DNA of 64,000 nt from Cyprinodon diabolis (GCA_030533445.1 CM060062.1:18556164-18620163), one strand, 5' to 3'. Positions 50,982 through 63,950 are shown, counted from the first letter of the stretch. The notes: generated by a model from the sequence alone, not told the origin. A program made the numbers and translations.

Positions 50982-51490
50982 AGGCTGATTTATACTCAGA
51001 AACCAGGTCCTCTGCGTATGTGTTGCAGTGAACGCAAAAGTGCGCCCCACCCCTTCCGCAGACACTCTGGTGCACCTCTCTAAAATTGTAGGTGCCCGCA
51101 GACAGGACCCCTCCGACTGGTCAGATCTACATCCGATCTACACCATGCATATTTTCTGTTTGGTACCTTACCGGCTTGTTTAGTTTGTATGACCGCCATT
51201 ATGGAAAACCACTTGTGAAATTGGACCAGCTAGAAGAGCGAGGTGCACGGAACACTGGGACCCTTTTTCCACCTGGATCTTCGCCCTCATGTCCCTACGT
51301 TGTCGCACAAACTTGCCCCCACTTTCTCACCGCCTCAGCCGTATCTAGACCCACAGCTAGTTCGTGATTGTCCCTCTTGCGTTTTGGCGTGGAATAACAT
51401 AGCGCAGACCACGCTTCAATTTTGGACATAAACCAAAAACATCTGCGACAAGTTCACTGCGACCATCTGCCGCGGAGTATAACCAACCCT
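50982..51490. mobile_element. Probable PIF/Harbinger-like non-autonomous element in the LINE
   Basis: The left end AGGCTGATTTATACTC mirrors the right end GAGTATAACCAACCCT imperfectly. Flanking trinucleotides are CTA and TTA, close to a TWA duplication. The interior is more GC-rich than its surroundings and is not LINE-derived. The LINE resumes at TTAGACTGCTGGAGGACATC. The superfamily is inferred from the ends only. Confidence 0.55.
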
Positions 51491-52295
51491 TTAGACTGCT
51501 GGAGGACATCGGGATCCCTTTTTCATCATTCAGCTTATCCCACTCTGCAGTATTTGTTCAAGTTCAATCTCTAATGTTATGCTTCATCTGGTCTTTTCCT
51601 GTTCGGCTGTGACACCATCCTGGAGAGAAATATCCGCTGTGCTGCTGCCATCAACACCTTTACCTATAGATGCTCGAGATCAGCCTGTTTTTCAGTGTAG
51701 TCCTGTTTCGCTGACAGTTACTAACTGGATGTGCTCTCTTGTTTCCTGGACGGAGATTCCCGTGGAGCTGGTTTAGAGTTGCCTTTTATAGCTCTGCTTC
51801 TCTCTGTTTGTATGCTTCTGTCTCCTTGAACTCCTGTCGGCCTCAGCAGATGGCTACTAACACTGAGTCTTGTTCTATAGGAAGTTGCTTCCTGTTAAAG
51901 GAAGTTTTTCCTCCCCACTGTTGCTACAAGCATGCTAAATGTAAGGGATTGCCTTCGATTCAACGAGTCAATGCAATCGACTGGTTTTCCTTAGATAGAA
52001 AACTTTGAATCAATATAAATAAAATAGACCTAGCCACTAGTTCGCTACTGTCCCTTTCTAATACATTGTATTTGTAGAGCCACATAATAAAACTATCAGT
52101 CTTAAGCATCAAATGATAACATAAATTTAACCAAATCATAAAATCAACAACAATCAAATCTTTTTGAGTGACACTCTTATATAACCTACCAGAGGCTATA
52201 GAATCAAAACCCTAACTGATACATAAAAACTAGTAGAATCTGTTCTAAAATCACACACTTTATGTAACATTTTTTATATTGAGTATTCCTTTGCT

Positions 52296-52418
52296 GCAAT
52301 GGACTGGCGACCTGTCCAGGGTTTACCCTTGCCCGTAGACAGCTGGAGATAGGCACCTGCACCCCTCGCGACCCCACTTGGGATTAAGCATGTAAGAAAA
52401 TGGATGGATGGATGGAGT
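52296..52418 (+). repeat. 3' fragment of the same tRNA-like interspersed repeat
   Basis: It contains TGGACTGGCGACCTGTCCAG, the GCCCGTAGACAGCTGG block and the AAATGGATGGATGGATGG end seen in the copy at 27648-28003. The tRNA-like head is missing. Confidence 0.6.
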
Positions 52419-53642
52419 ATTCCTTTGATTTCTTTTAAAGCATGCAGAATCGTTCTTCTTCATATTTGAAATCACTGTGAAGGATTTATGTACTTCCTTT
52501 TCACTCCGGTTTTCCAATTAGCACGTAAAACCTCATTGTACAGTGGCCAGACTGGATGTTTTGAAAACTGCATTCTTCTGTGACATGTTTATTGCTCTGA
52601 AACGAAACAACTGGAGTTATTGTACTGCCAGTCAAACTAGGTGCTCAGCTTACTGAGGCGCAATTAGGGCAGCGTGCACAGGGCATGCACTGAGGGCTTA
52701 ATAGTTGTACTGTAAATAGAGATTCTGGATGACTCTTCAGGTGTGAACTGATCAGGTAGTTAAACATTCCTACTTCACTAAAATAATCCTTTGCAGTTGT
52801 CTTAAGACATTTTGTTTATCTGAACTGTCCTGATGGTATAAATATATGACAATGTAAGTATGGAAGGGCAAACCCAACATTTGCATTTGTTCTCCATGTA
52901 GAGTATCCTGCCTTCGTCGCAATCCTCTTCCTCTCTTTGGATGGAAGCCTGTTTACTCTTAGTTAAACATACTGTGAGCGGTAAGAGAAATCATTCTTCT
53001 GTTGAATAGATGTGCTGGTTAATAAGTAACTGCAGGACAAAGACATGCCCGACGTCACAAGCCAAACGATGGCCTTCCTTCCTCCAGCTCAGGTCGCTGG
53101 GGTTATCAGTGACGAGGGGAAGAATAGGAAGTGGTGAGACCAATCAAGGCACAGCATATCATTCACCTCCTGCAAGTCTTCATATGGATCAGATGGCGAC
53201 TGCTGCTGGGTAATAGAGCTGTCTGTCCACTCGTCTCACTTCTAACACAGCAAATGGATCTCTGTAGCTGTCAGCACTGTAGCAAGCATATCACCTGTCT
53301 TACAAGCTTTTCTGATCTCTCATTAAGCACATTTCTCTCTGCCTGTTCTTTCTGATAGTCATGATAGTGTTTCCTCTAAATAGCTATACAGAAGCCCAGA
53401 TGCTAAAAAAACATAAGTCACTTGGAGACAAAGTTTGCATACCAGGATAGAGAATTTACTAAAATCCATCAACTTTATATCCAGAGCATTACTAACCAAA
53501 AGTATTTCCACCAATTAGAGGTCTCAAAAAGCAATTTCATGGGACAATCTGACAGATTAGGGGTAATGTTCCATTTAAAGAACAACTCATTGCGTTTTTG
53601 AGCCGCCCACATCTAATTTTTTGAAAAATGTACTGTAAGGAG

Positions 53643-55623
53643 CATAGGCGGATCTACTGGGGTGGCATAGGGTGGCAAATGCCACCCTAAATGACAGCCT
53701 TGCCACCCCTGCTGCCACCCCAGTTGGCGGTAGGGGTGGTGAGGCTTATAAATTATGGATCATTTGAGAATTACGACCACTAATTTCCAATGTCAGACTG
53801 CAGTGAATGCAGCACGAGATGACGCGAGAGCGACTGAGACTGATTGTTTTGAAAACCGAATGGGGCAAAGCGAGGGAGCCAGTGGTCATGGGGAGAGGAG
53901 ACACGGGATGAAACAGGTAAAAATTGATTAACTATCTATCGAGAAATGAAATCATAATGAAAGCACAATGTTGCTAGCATAGCTGCAATGCTGATTTTGA
54001 GATGATAAAAATCAGGTTGCAGAACGTTATTTCTCTATCTATAATGTTAGTTAGGCCTGACGTTTCTGGCTCATAAAGACATATTTGCGGTCAACTATGA
54101 CAGAAAAGAGACTCAAATCAAAACGCACAAAGGCATTGGATCTAAATAAAGTTGTGAAGCGTTTTGCTGAGCAACATGGAAATCACTGCATTCAGCTGTT
54201 ATAGTCATGTTAACTTTATGTTATGCTCTCTGGTGAGCCTTTACAGAGCCGTCACATTTTGTTTTGGCACCTGAGAAAATCTGATATTTCCTTTAATAAA
54301 ACCAAAAGTGTTAAAAGTTAAAAATGTGATACTGGTGTGAATCCTGCTTAATATGAAGCAGTGTTGTTGTTTCTTTTTTGTATATATAATATGAAACTAT
54401 CCAGAAATGACCTGTATGAACCTACTCACAAGCAAAATGTATTTTTATGTTGCTTCTTTTCAGATTTGTGGAGATTTTGATGTAACATACAGAACCCGCC
54501 TTTTTGTTGATTTGTTGATACAGCAGTATGGAGGACCAACTCTGCCATATTTAAAAATAAATACAGAAATAAATAAATGCTTAATAAATAAACAAGCATA
54601 CAATTAATTGCCACCAAAATACAAACAACAAATAAATGTAAGTAGAAATTAAATTATACAGCTAGTCATAAAGGTATATAACTCTTTTAATTGGCTTCTT
54701 TATTTCTTTGCCTTTTTAATATTTACCTTATTTATTTTTTGTCATTTATTATCTTCAACTACATTTTTTAATTACTTATATTTTTAAGTATTTATTTATG
54801 TGCATGTTATCATATTTTTGTCTGTTTTATTCTTCCTTTGTATTTTTTTACCCTAGTTATTTCTTCGCCGCTATTTCTTTCTTCCTGCCCTTTTAACATT
54901 TCTGCCTGCCATTATAATATAATTTCTAATTACATTTATTTGTTGATTGTATTTTTGGTGGCAATTAATTGTATGCTTATTTATTTATTGAGCATTTATT
55001 TATTTATGTATTTATTTTTAAATATGGCAGAGTTGGTCCTCCATATACAGCTCTATCTACAGCATATTTACATGCATGAAATGTCCCTTTCATGTTGCCT
55101 TAACTGCTGTATGTCAAGTTACTGAGGAACAAATGGGGTAAATGTGTGTTCAGAGTAAACATTACATAGATGTCCAGTACCTTGTTCGGGTGCCTTGACC
55201 CATTTATTTCTACTGTGTAGTTATGCTGACTTTAGTACAGCTCAGTCCATAGATCTCTGATGGGTAACTTTTTCTTTCTATAGTTTCTTCTTGTGCAAAT
55301 GCTGCAAAGCTGCCTCTCTGACAGTCAATCTCACACATCTGCGACTCAGCACCTGTGTCTTACCTTAATACCTTTCCTGTCATAAGGCCCCTCTAGAAGT
55401 AGTGTTATCATTCTTCTATCTCCTATTAAGTGAGATCACATTGTACGATGTATTATTAATATGAACTGTTTCACATGAAACACTAGTACTGTACATACTA
55501 TTCTCACCAAACTGTGATAACTGTGATTAAATTCAGTGTAAACAAATGCCATATGTTGCCACCCCTAAAAAATTACTGCCCCCCTCTTGCCGCCCCATAA
55601 ATATTTTTCTAGATCCGCCCCTG
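53643..55623. mobile_element. hAT-type element, 1981 bp, non-autonomous
   Basis: The left end CATAGGCGGATCTA mirrors the right end TAGATCCGCCCCTG. A perfect 8-bp duplication GTAAGGAG flanks it (53635-53642 and 55624-55631). Subterminal GGGTGGC/GCCACCC repeats lie at both ends. No long transposase frame exists. It contains a second element at 54527-55045. Confidence 0.88.
54527..55045. mobile_element. Foldback MITE nested in the hAT element (519 bp)
   Basis: It has long inverted repeats beginning TATGGAGGACCAACTCTGCC and ending with the exact inverse GGCAGAGTTGGTCCTCCATA. These extend inward through AAATAAATA-rich arms and CAATTAATTGCCACCAAAAT for more than 100 bp. Flanking octamers TACAGCAG and TACAGCTC agree at 6 of 8 positions. 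No coding sequence. Confidence 0.8.
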
Positions 55624-55863
55624 GTAAGGAGGTGGTAATGGTGGCTCAGGAAACATGGGAGTGGGGTTTGAGGGCTGTGGTGGACAGATAGATTGACAGC
55701 AGCGATGACACCATCAATGACAGAAACACAAGTTCCTCTCCACCGCCTCACCAGAAACAGAGTAAATGGTTAGTTTGCAGGTAAGGTAAATTCAGAATTC
55801 ACAAACTCCAAAACATAGATCTTGCCAGAAGCCACCAGATGTGTTAGCCTCGATACAGAAATG

Positions 55864-56300
55864 TTTTGGGCCAATAAAATGCAGTGACGTGTAAGACGTC
55901 ACCAAGTTAAAAAGAGGCGGAAGGCTGAAGCATAACAAATATTTTACCTCTAGCTTAGTCTATAACTTTTTGAAAAACAATAAAAAAGTTTGGAATTTTT
56001 GCCTATGTGGATGGGATGAATTTTGTGTGTCCCCCCGACCAGATTTGGTAAGATTTTGATGTCCACAGACAGACTCCTACCGTCTCTGTTCTGGGGGCTG
56101 TGATCAGACAGACCCACATTTGCAGAGAATCTGTCAATCATGTACTATTGCTAGGTGAATTTAATGGCCAATCAGCGTCTCAGAACTGTGTGGTCTTGAG
56201 GCGCTGAAAATACTGCGCTTTAACAGACTTCTGCACCCATGTGCAGGTGCAGACAATTAGAGGGACGATGGCGAACGTAACGAGCGAGATGCAGCTTCCA
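55864..56300 (+). other. Promoter-like stretch followed by an orphan exon-like ATG
   Basis: GTGACGT and ACGTCAC form an inverted CRE-like pair at about 55884-55902. About 370 bp on, GACGATGGCG opens a short frame (MANVTSEMQLPPNS) that meets a consensus donor GTGAGATCC. No matching downstream exon is recognised, and the segment may belong to a repeat. Confidence 0.2.
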
Positions 56301-56576
56301 CCAAATTCGGTGAGATCCTTATTTATCTACCCGTTTGCCAGAAGAACATCCCTGTTGTAGGATGAAAATTTCCTGTCATGGTTATTGTGACTGTGACGAA
56401 TCCACCTCGTCGCTTAAAACTTTGCCCGCCACACACACATTCCTGTTATACTGTGTTTGTGAGGACCAATACACTCGCGCTGAGCCCAGTAGCTCCATTA
56501 ACTTAAAACACTCACGCTGTCCTGGATACCTGCTGGCGTATTGAGGGTGCACACTTAATATTTCTGTGGGGTAAGC

Positions 56577-56628
56577 CGTGTGTGTGTGTGTGGGTGTGGG
56601 GGGTGTGGGTGTGTGTGTGTGTGTGTGT
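56577..56628. repeat. GT/GGGTGT microsatellite
   Basis: GTGTGT tract with GGGTGTGGGG interruptions. Confidence 0.88.
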
Positions 56629-56778
56629 TTATGCTACGGGGAAAAACCCAGTTTGGTGTAATTGAATAAGTCAATGAATCTGTGTAAAAGAATTAAGTTG
56701 TAAAAATTATTTGTTCGTGTAATATATATAAAATAATATATATATATAACTGATTTATGAGAAGAAATCAGAAATAAA

Positions 56779-57016
56779 AAAGCCTGAGGGTAGGGGCTTA
56801 AACTATTTAATGAGGGCTGTGGGAAGAAGAGCGGCCATTTCTGTTTTCTGTTTCTTTGTTACATTGCTGGTAACTGGAGGGAGGCTGAGGCCCAGAGTAT
56901 CTTGTACATGTTTAGTTTCTTTTGCACCCTGTTTTGAGTTTTTGAGCACAATAAATCACCAACACCGGTAACCCGACTGAGCCTGGATTCTTGGAGGCCA
57001 AAGAACCCCGTCACAG
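56779..57016 (+). repeat. Possible LTR or repeat 3' end
   Basis: It contains an AATAAATCACCAACACCGGT segment, then CCGACTGAGCCTGG, and ends near CCCCGTCACA. The arrangement (polyadenylation signal, then a CA end) recalls a solo LTR. The left boundary is not found. Confidence 0.3.
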
Positions 57017-59313
57017 TGACCCAAATCATCACTGTTACTGTTATTATATAGTAAATTAAATCATTACTGTTAAATTGTATGTATTGTCCAATTGTTTATT
57101 TGAATTCTTATTCCGGATTAGTTGGAGACATACACTAGGCTATATCAGTAAAATGCTGCAAAACTAAGTGTTGCAGTCAGAAAATATCAAACAAACTCCA
57201 AAATACACAAAAAACAAAGAATATACACAGAACTTGGTGTTGTTTTTGGTACTCACAGCATTTTCAATTTTGCTCCTGCTACTTTCGTTTTTGCTATGTT
57301 TTTTTGTTGCACTTGTTTTTGTGGGTTTTGGGGGTTTGCACTATTCATGTATCTGCAGCACTTTGGTATTTTCAGCCCTTTTACACCTTTAGGCCTCCAT
57401 AGCCTGACAACTTAACCTGCCTTTTGCATTGTTAGTTAAGAGCTTGACCTCTATGAGTGAAAAATTTGAATAAACACGTATTTAAAATCCCCTCCTATTA
57501 GCTATTCAGGTCTTAGAACCATATTTTCACCCACATTAGCTAAATGAAAAACAAGCAAAATGGAGATCACATATCAGTATATCACATCACACATCAGCTT
57601 CAGCCAGCAGATTTTATTCATTTACCTTGCAATCAATAACAGAAGAGGAAGCAGAAATGTTTGATACTCAGAGAAAAAAATATGAACAAAGACAGGTGAA
57701 CTCTTGAAGGCTTTTCAAAAAATCCTTAATATCCTTTCAAAATCTCTTTTTGGTGGGGCAGTCCCAGAAGTTGCGAGCTTGATGCGAGGACACCAGATTC
57801 TCAACACTTATTTTCCACACTCCTCCTAAAAAAAAAAAATATTTTAACAAAGGTTTAGAAAATCTTACTAGAGTTACATATACTAGAGGCCATCCAAAAT
57901 GCAATTTAGCTCCATTTCACTGTGTTTTTTTATATGCTGTGTGTTATCTGACTTATCAATCATAAATATTTGGTATATCTTTTACTTTTCTTTTTTGTTT
58001 ACCACACGATTTCCAACCAAACTTATCAGAAGGTTTTTTAGCATTTGTAGACTCTCCTCTAATTTGCCCCCAGTCTGAATGTTTTGCTAAATAGCTTTTT
58101 ACTTGTAAATACCTATATAAGCCACGAGGGGGTGAACTGAATTTTATTTTAGTTGAGACAATGTTATAATTGCATTTCCATCACATATCCAAATCAATGG
58201 GATTTTATTGTCAGCCAACAAAAACAGCAGTCTGATAAAGATGGAAGGAACTCAATATTTTCATCTTTAGACATTGCTCAGGAGTGGGAGGCATTTTCCT
58301 TTGAATGTTTCTGGATCTTACACCAAATATTGAATATCTGTTTAACTAAAGTTAATATTTGGCTTTTTTTTCTGAGACTGCAGACTGAGAAATTGGAGTT
58401 GTGAGAAGGAAATTCCTGGGAGTGAATATTCTTCCATAGATACCCACTGTGTCTTTAAATCCTGAATTATCCAAGCCACAGTGATTCTCATTAGAGAGGT
58501 CCAATAGTGTCATTTCCAATGAAAACAATACATTTCAGCAGCAGAAATAAATGCATGTAGGCAGTTTTTAGTGTTTTATCTGTATTTGTAGGATGCATAC
58601 AGTATAGGAATGGCTGCAGCCTGTAAATCTCATCTGGGCTCCAGAACCCCATGGTGCTGTTCCTCAAGCTGAATCAAATGCTGTGTGTGTATGTGTGTGT
58701 TTGCTGTACCCTGGCTGCCCTCTGGATCTGACTCAGCCTAAGTGGGCGTTGACCTGCTGTGGGTATGGGCCATCCCCATAAGCAACCTCAGTGTGAACTT
58801 CCATACATCTTGATCTCTGTGTAGAATGCCTGAGGGCACATTTTCTTTAGCCATAAATCAAAAAGATGTCTCTCATAACCCATTTGTGGTCAAAGAGCTT
58901 CATATTTCCTGTTGCTGCGGATCATCAACCCTGTGAAAACGTCTATGAAAGCAAATCTGTGCTCAAGGTTTCCAACACTGTATCCTTACCTGAACATGGG
59001 GAAAAATCTGCAGGTCTTAGACCTGTTCTCAACTCAATAAGACAAAATCATGTAATATCTTTTAGATTGATAAACTATGTGTAGAGTTGGAGCCACATCT
59101 AGAGCAAATCAATTTGCAAAGAAAAGGAAAAAGAGTTAAATAATGCTACTTTAACTTATTTATCTACTTTAACACATTTAGACAGTGCCACAGGGTGTTT
59201 TAATTGATTTTATCTCATTGTTTGGTAGTAATTCATTCCAGCCAAACCCTTCTAGGAAAAAGTGATTCTGTGAAACAGATCACAGCCTCTGAAACATCAT
59301 TGTTTCATCTGTT
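57017..59313. other. Intergenic, no gene recognised
   Basis: AT-rich sequence with short low-complexity frames only. Nothing supported. Confidence 0.5.
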
Positions 59314-59888
59314 TCAGTGAAAAAACGATCCAGAAATAAATAAAAATTTCTTAAATTAAGTGTATTTACCCTTAATTTGAGCAGGTAAAACGCACTGGAA
59401 AAAATCAAAATCTAGACAAGTCATTCTTTTCTTAAAATAAGTGCATTTGCCCTTGGATTAAGGTAGTAAAAGAGACATCTTGCCAATGGAACAAGGCAAT
59501 TTACACTTAGAATACGAAAACAGAATAGCATTGTTTAATTTCAAGTGCATATTATCTAATTATCATATTTATCAGAGTAAAAATACTCATTCCATTGGCA
59601 AACTATCTCATTTACCTACTCAAATTAAGGGGAAATACACTTAATTTAAGACATTTTTACTTATTTCTAGATCATTATTTTTCCAGTGCGATGATCTGCC
59701 AATGGAATGAGTATTTATCTTTTTCTTAAAATAAGATAGTTAGATGAAATATACTTGACATTAGAAAATGTGACTGATTTTATTCATTTTAAATGTAAAT
59801 TGTCTTATTCCAATAGAAATTGTCTCACTTACCTCCTCAATTCAAGACAGAATGCATTTTTTCTAAGAAATTTCTATCTTTTGCAGTG
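59314..59888. mobile_element. CACTGG-type MITE, outer copy split by an inner copy
   Basis: The segments 59314-59392 and 59689-59888 together form one copy. The left arm (CAGTGAAAAAACGATCCAGA) and right arm (TTTCTATCTTTTGCAGTG) are the family's ends. Read across the gap, the interior matches the family in the orientation opposite to the inner copy. No coding capacity. Confidence 0.68.
59393..59688. mobile_element. CACTGG-type MITE, inner copy
   Basis: This complete 296-bp copy starts CACTGGAAAAAATCAAAATC and ends ATCATTATTTTTCCAGTG. It is close to the copy at 50588-50878 along its whole length. CG borders it on both sides. It is inserted in the outer copy. Confidence 0.75.
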
Positions 59889-62800
59889 TACTGGTTCTCA
59901 TCAGTTCACGTTTTGGCATTAGTGGCTTTTATTTTTCTGAAAGCAGACTGACAGGACTGGCATGCATCAAAGGTGTCTGGTCTGGACTTTATCATGGCAG
60001 GCCTGTATGAAAAACTGATTAACTCTATCCTTGTATCACTGCTACACCTTCAATTCACCAATGATTGTGTCAGATCTCAGCCAAACAAATATGTGGTGAA
60101 AATCTCTGATGACATAGTCATGCTTGGTCACTAAACATGGCGTCCTTTTAAAGAGGCCATTAGATGGGTGTGTTTGCTGGAGTGATGCTCACCTTTTCCC
60201 AAACCATTACAGAAATTATAGTAGAGATTCTGGTAGATTCATGGTCAGTTGGGGTTCGCCTCCATGGCTTTACATTCGCACAACTTGTAGTAGTTTTACT
60301 TCAAATACCTGAGAATTCACCTTGATAAGAACCTAAAAGGGCTCAAGGCGAAAGGCTTTGTACCCGGATCCACCAGGATCTGATCTTTAGGTGCGATCAG
60401 CTTGTAATCGAAAGTAGGAAATTGTAACCTCAGAGAAGGAAATTTGAAATGCTTTTTAATTTGGTACGCCTTTCACCCTCTTTCAGTGAACCTTTTCAAC
60501 CATTTTAAACCAAGTGTGGATTTAGTTTTTTTTTATTTATGACATTTTTGTAAGAAAATCTTTGTTTTATCAGTTTATTGTTTATTATTATTTATAAGTT
60601 GAATGTAAAGTTACAGATATGCACAATGCAAGCAAGGCAGTAAAACCAAATTTCTCCAAACAGAGAAAAGATAATGATAGCAAAACTGGAAATTTTTTAA
60701 GGCAGATTGCATGAGGTAACCTTACCTCCAAGGGTTAGTTTTACAAACTTGTTTGTTATTTAGCATTTTTTAATGATGCTTTGCTTCAAAGCTGAATGCC
60801 ATGTCTCGCACTTTGGATGTTGTTAACTTGGTTGCCAATGAGGTGTAGAAGATTTTGTATAAAGCAAGTCTCAACAGACTGTTAAATTACCAGAACCTCC
60901 TAGTCAGTGCTTATAGGCCTTTGCTGCTTCAGAGACTAAGTGTTTCCATTGAGGTCATACCATTCATGCCGCTATCTAGGAGGTCCCTCATAAGTGCTCT
61001 CAGGCTGGTTTCAGTCTTGGGAAATACAGCTCTTTAAGAAAAGACACCCCTCACCTATACAAGACCAGAGGCCAAACAGAGGGTCTGGGTAACAAGAGAC
61101 AAATTGAAGCTATTTGCTTGGTTGCTGCCGTGGCTAAAAGGGTAATATGAAGCAAATACCAATGTGTTCCTTCTGTTACTAGAGTAGTAAAGGAGAATGG
61201 TCTGAGGTAGACATCCAGACTTCCATAATTAGCTTCTAAAACTGCATTATTATTGCCCCTTACTGCTGGGATACCAGAATAAAGTGCGAGTAACTGTAAA
61301 GTGTTTCGATTAAGTTGTTTTTAGAAGTTTCAGAATGAAAACAAGCAAACAAATAAAACGTTTAATATATTGTAATTTCTAGAATCCTGGGACATCTTTC
61401 TAGGGGAATATTTTGCTATAAGACCACACTTCTTCTAAATACAGATTTCAATGGCCTCTTATAATATATGGTCTGTGGCAGATGAATCAGCTTTTATGAG
61501 TTGTTGCACTTCTAAGAAGCTAGCCATCAAACCGAGTTAAGCTGGGTGGGTGTTGATTTGCATTGAGGTGGACGACTTGTTGAAGTGCTTTAAGCTTTCC
61601 TTACAGAACATATTTCCTAAATTATTTGATTAATGTCCCTGTAATTTCACAATTATATTCATCCAGAGTAGCATTCAGTTTTCACCAAGATCTTGCACAG
61701 ATGAGAGGAGGGTCAGGCAGCTGCTGAAATTCCTCTCCAGCACTTCTTACTGTAACTTCTTTTGTGGATGGTCGAACAAAGGAGAAAGAAAGGTCAGTCA
61801 GTCAAAGTCAGTCAGTCAGTCAGTCAGTCTATTTCATTAGAAACTGGCAAAACCTAAAGAGAGTGGTATCCAATTATTTTAAAGGAAAACGTGAAGAAAA
61901 GGTAAGAGACACACTAGAAACTATTTACTCCTTATCTTAAAACATCATAGAAGTTAACTTTGGTGGAAAACCTGCTTTCAATGAAAACATCTTCTGGATG
62001 TCTTTGTTTTCTCTCTTATATACAGACATGAAATACCATTGTGACTCCTCACACCTTGCAATATTTCATCAGAAAATAATTATGTAAAAAAAAAAAAGAG
62101 TCATTTTTGCCATATACTGTGGCTTTGCTATGAATATATCCACCCACGCTTTGTTTGTTAGAAAATGCTCAGAGGAAAATCCCCCAGGTTGTATGAAGTT
62201 CAAGAAGACTGTTTTTGTTTTTTTTTAGCAAAAGTTTATGAGCTGGCGAAGAAAACAAGCCAACAAAAAAACACAAACTTGAGCAACCTGCTTTATTTTA
62301 ATCGTTACTGCACAGGGCATGGTGAGCTGGGAGTCTATCCCCCACTGCAACCTGGGAACATGCCAGCTTGTCTTGGGAACTTCCAATCACCGTTTCCCAT
62401 CATGTCCAATCTTTGTGCTCCCGCTGTGTCGTAATATAACCTTGGGGGGGGATTGGCTGGACTGATAAAGGTTGCTGCTGTCAGCGGGTATATTACAGCT
62501 GAAGCTGCTGGATGGCCTTCGTGATATTACTAAATACTAGCCGCTGCTTTGAGGTTGCTGAGGTGAAATGCTCCGTTGTTGCTGGTGGGGAGCCCAGCGC
62601 AGCTCTGGATCTCACAAGTTCTGGTTGATTAAAAGTGTTTCAGCACAGCGGTGGGTGCTGCTACCCAGCTGCTTGGCATGGGGAAACTAATAGCATCATA
62701 TATTAAAATGATAAGCTAGGGCTGCTGAATGATCCCACAACAATCAGAACATGAGAAGGACATCATGTAGTGAGAGAGAGACCAACATCATGAGGCCATT

Positions 62801-63242
62801 TTAATATTTGCTGGATGGAGCTAGTTGGATCTTATTAAATATTGGCTACCAGATCAGTAAGATGGTTTCTGTAGAACCGAAACAATGTAGGGATAAGAAA
62901 AAGTGAAGAAAAGTGACTTTTTCCTTACATGGTCTCACACTTCTTTATGTATTTCTAAATCATGTACAAAAGACCCATATTACTTAGGTAGTACACTTCA
63001 ATCTAACCAACCCCCTCTCCAGATAACTTTCTGCAGCTCAAAGCTTTGTGACCACATGGACTTTGTCAAAATCAACCTTTTTTTTTTTTAAAGTTGAGAC
63101 AAAACTAAGCTAGGGAAGCTACAAACAAGATCGATCAGATGAAAAACTTAAAAGGATGTGTTTTCAGATGAAACAATGTGTGGGATTTGAATCATTCATA
63201 GTTGCATAGACGGCCCCACAGAGACTAAAGGAAACAAAAGTG
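59889..63242. other. Intergenic, no gene recognised
   Basis: Apart from the CAGT repeat there is nothing I can name. A somewhat GC-richer patch at about 62.3-62.7 kb could be conserved non-coding DNA but shows no coding structure. Confidence 0.45.
61794..61829. repeat. CAGT microsatellite
   Basis: Two short CAGT runs (GTCAGTCAGTC, then AGTCAGTCAGTCAGTC) separated by AAA. Confidence 0.85.
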
Positions 63243-63357
63243 TGTTGAATTTCTTGAGAACAAGCCTTAATTTTTTTTTTAAGATAGCAGGTAAAATTAG
63301 TGTTAAATTTCTTAAGAACAAGCCTGAATTTTTTTTTAAGATAGCAGGTAAAATTAT
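63243..63357. repeat. Two tandem units of about 58 bp
   Basis: TGTTGAATTTCTTGAGAACA at 63243 recurs as TGTTAAATTTCTTAAGAACA at 63301. Both run through a T tract to AAGATAGCAGGTAAAATTA. The units differ by a few substitutions and T-tract length. Confidence 0.9.
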
Positions 63358-63950
63358 CACAGCATTGCACCATATTAGACAGAAATAATACAGATATGGG
63401 TCCAACAGACAGCAAGTCCAGACTTTTACACCACAAATCAACAGTGTCTTTGCTAAGGGTCCAAATTTCAACAGAGTTTCATAAAAAACAACTCTGTGGT
63501 TTCTGCAAAAATCACCTCAATTCTGGTTTTGGCCTGGTGGAGCAAGTGGGCCATAAGTATTAGTTTGGCTTGTGGCTGTCAGTTTCAAGATGAGATATAG
63601 GGTGGAGTCATACTGGAACAAAATGGTACATTAATCACTTCGCATCAAAGGAAACAAAGCAGTTGCTCAGCCAACTAAACATGTATTTCATGAATGAGAC
63701 GCTGTTTAAGCAAAACGCCGGTAAGACCACTAGAAAGCAGACAAGATTAAAACACCACTGCATCAAAATGATCTAATGTTGATGAGCAAAATGAAGTAAG
63801 TCACGTATTCTATTGGTTTAGAGAGGAAACATTGTTTAACATAGATTAATATTTTACCTTGAATAATGATCAGTATTAATATCTAACATAGTCTTTTTCC
63901 CTACTTTAACCCACTGACACACTTAACAAAGTATTTTTGTTTGTTTGACT

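Larger units (their letters stand above)
50070..52030 (+). pseudogene. L2/CR1-like LINE 3' half, interrupted by two MITEs
   Basis: The left part encodes a decayed RT C-terminus: SADKTEV, then LVHAFVTSRLDYCNS and LQLIQNAAARVLV, typical of L2/CR1-type fish LINEs. The same element resumes after the insertions at 50588-50878 and 50982-51490. It ends with the characteristic 3' region (CTTCCTGTTAAAGGAAGTTT, TTTCCTTAGATAGAAAACTT). Frames are broken throughout. Confidence 0.75.

Noticed and set aside
60855..61037. 60-aa frame and neighbours at 62165-62434 as small genes
   Set aside because: No conserved motif, splice evidence or start context beyond chance.
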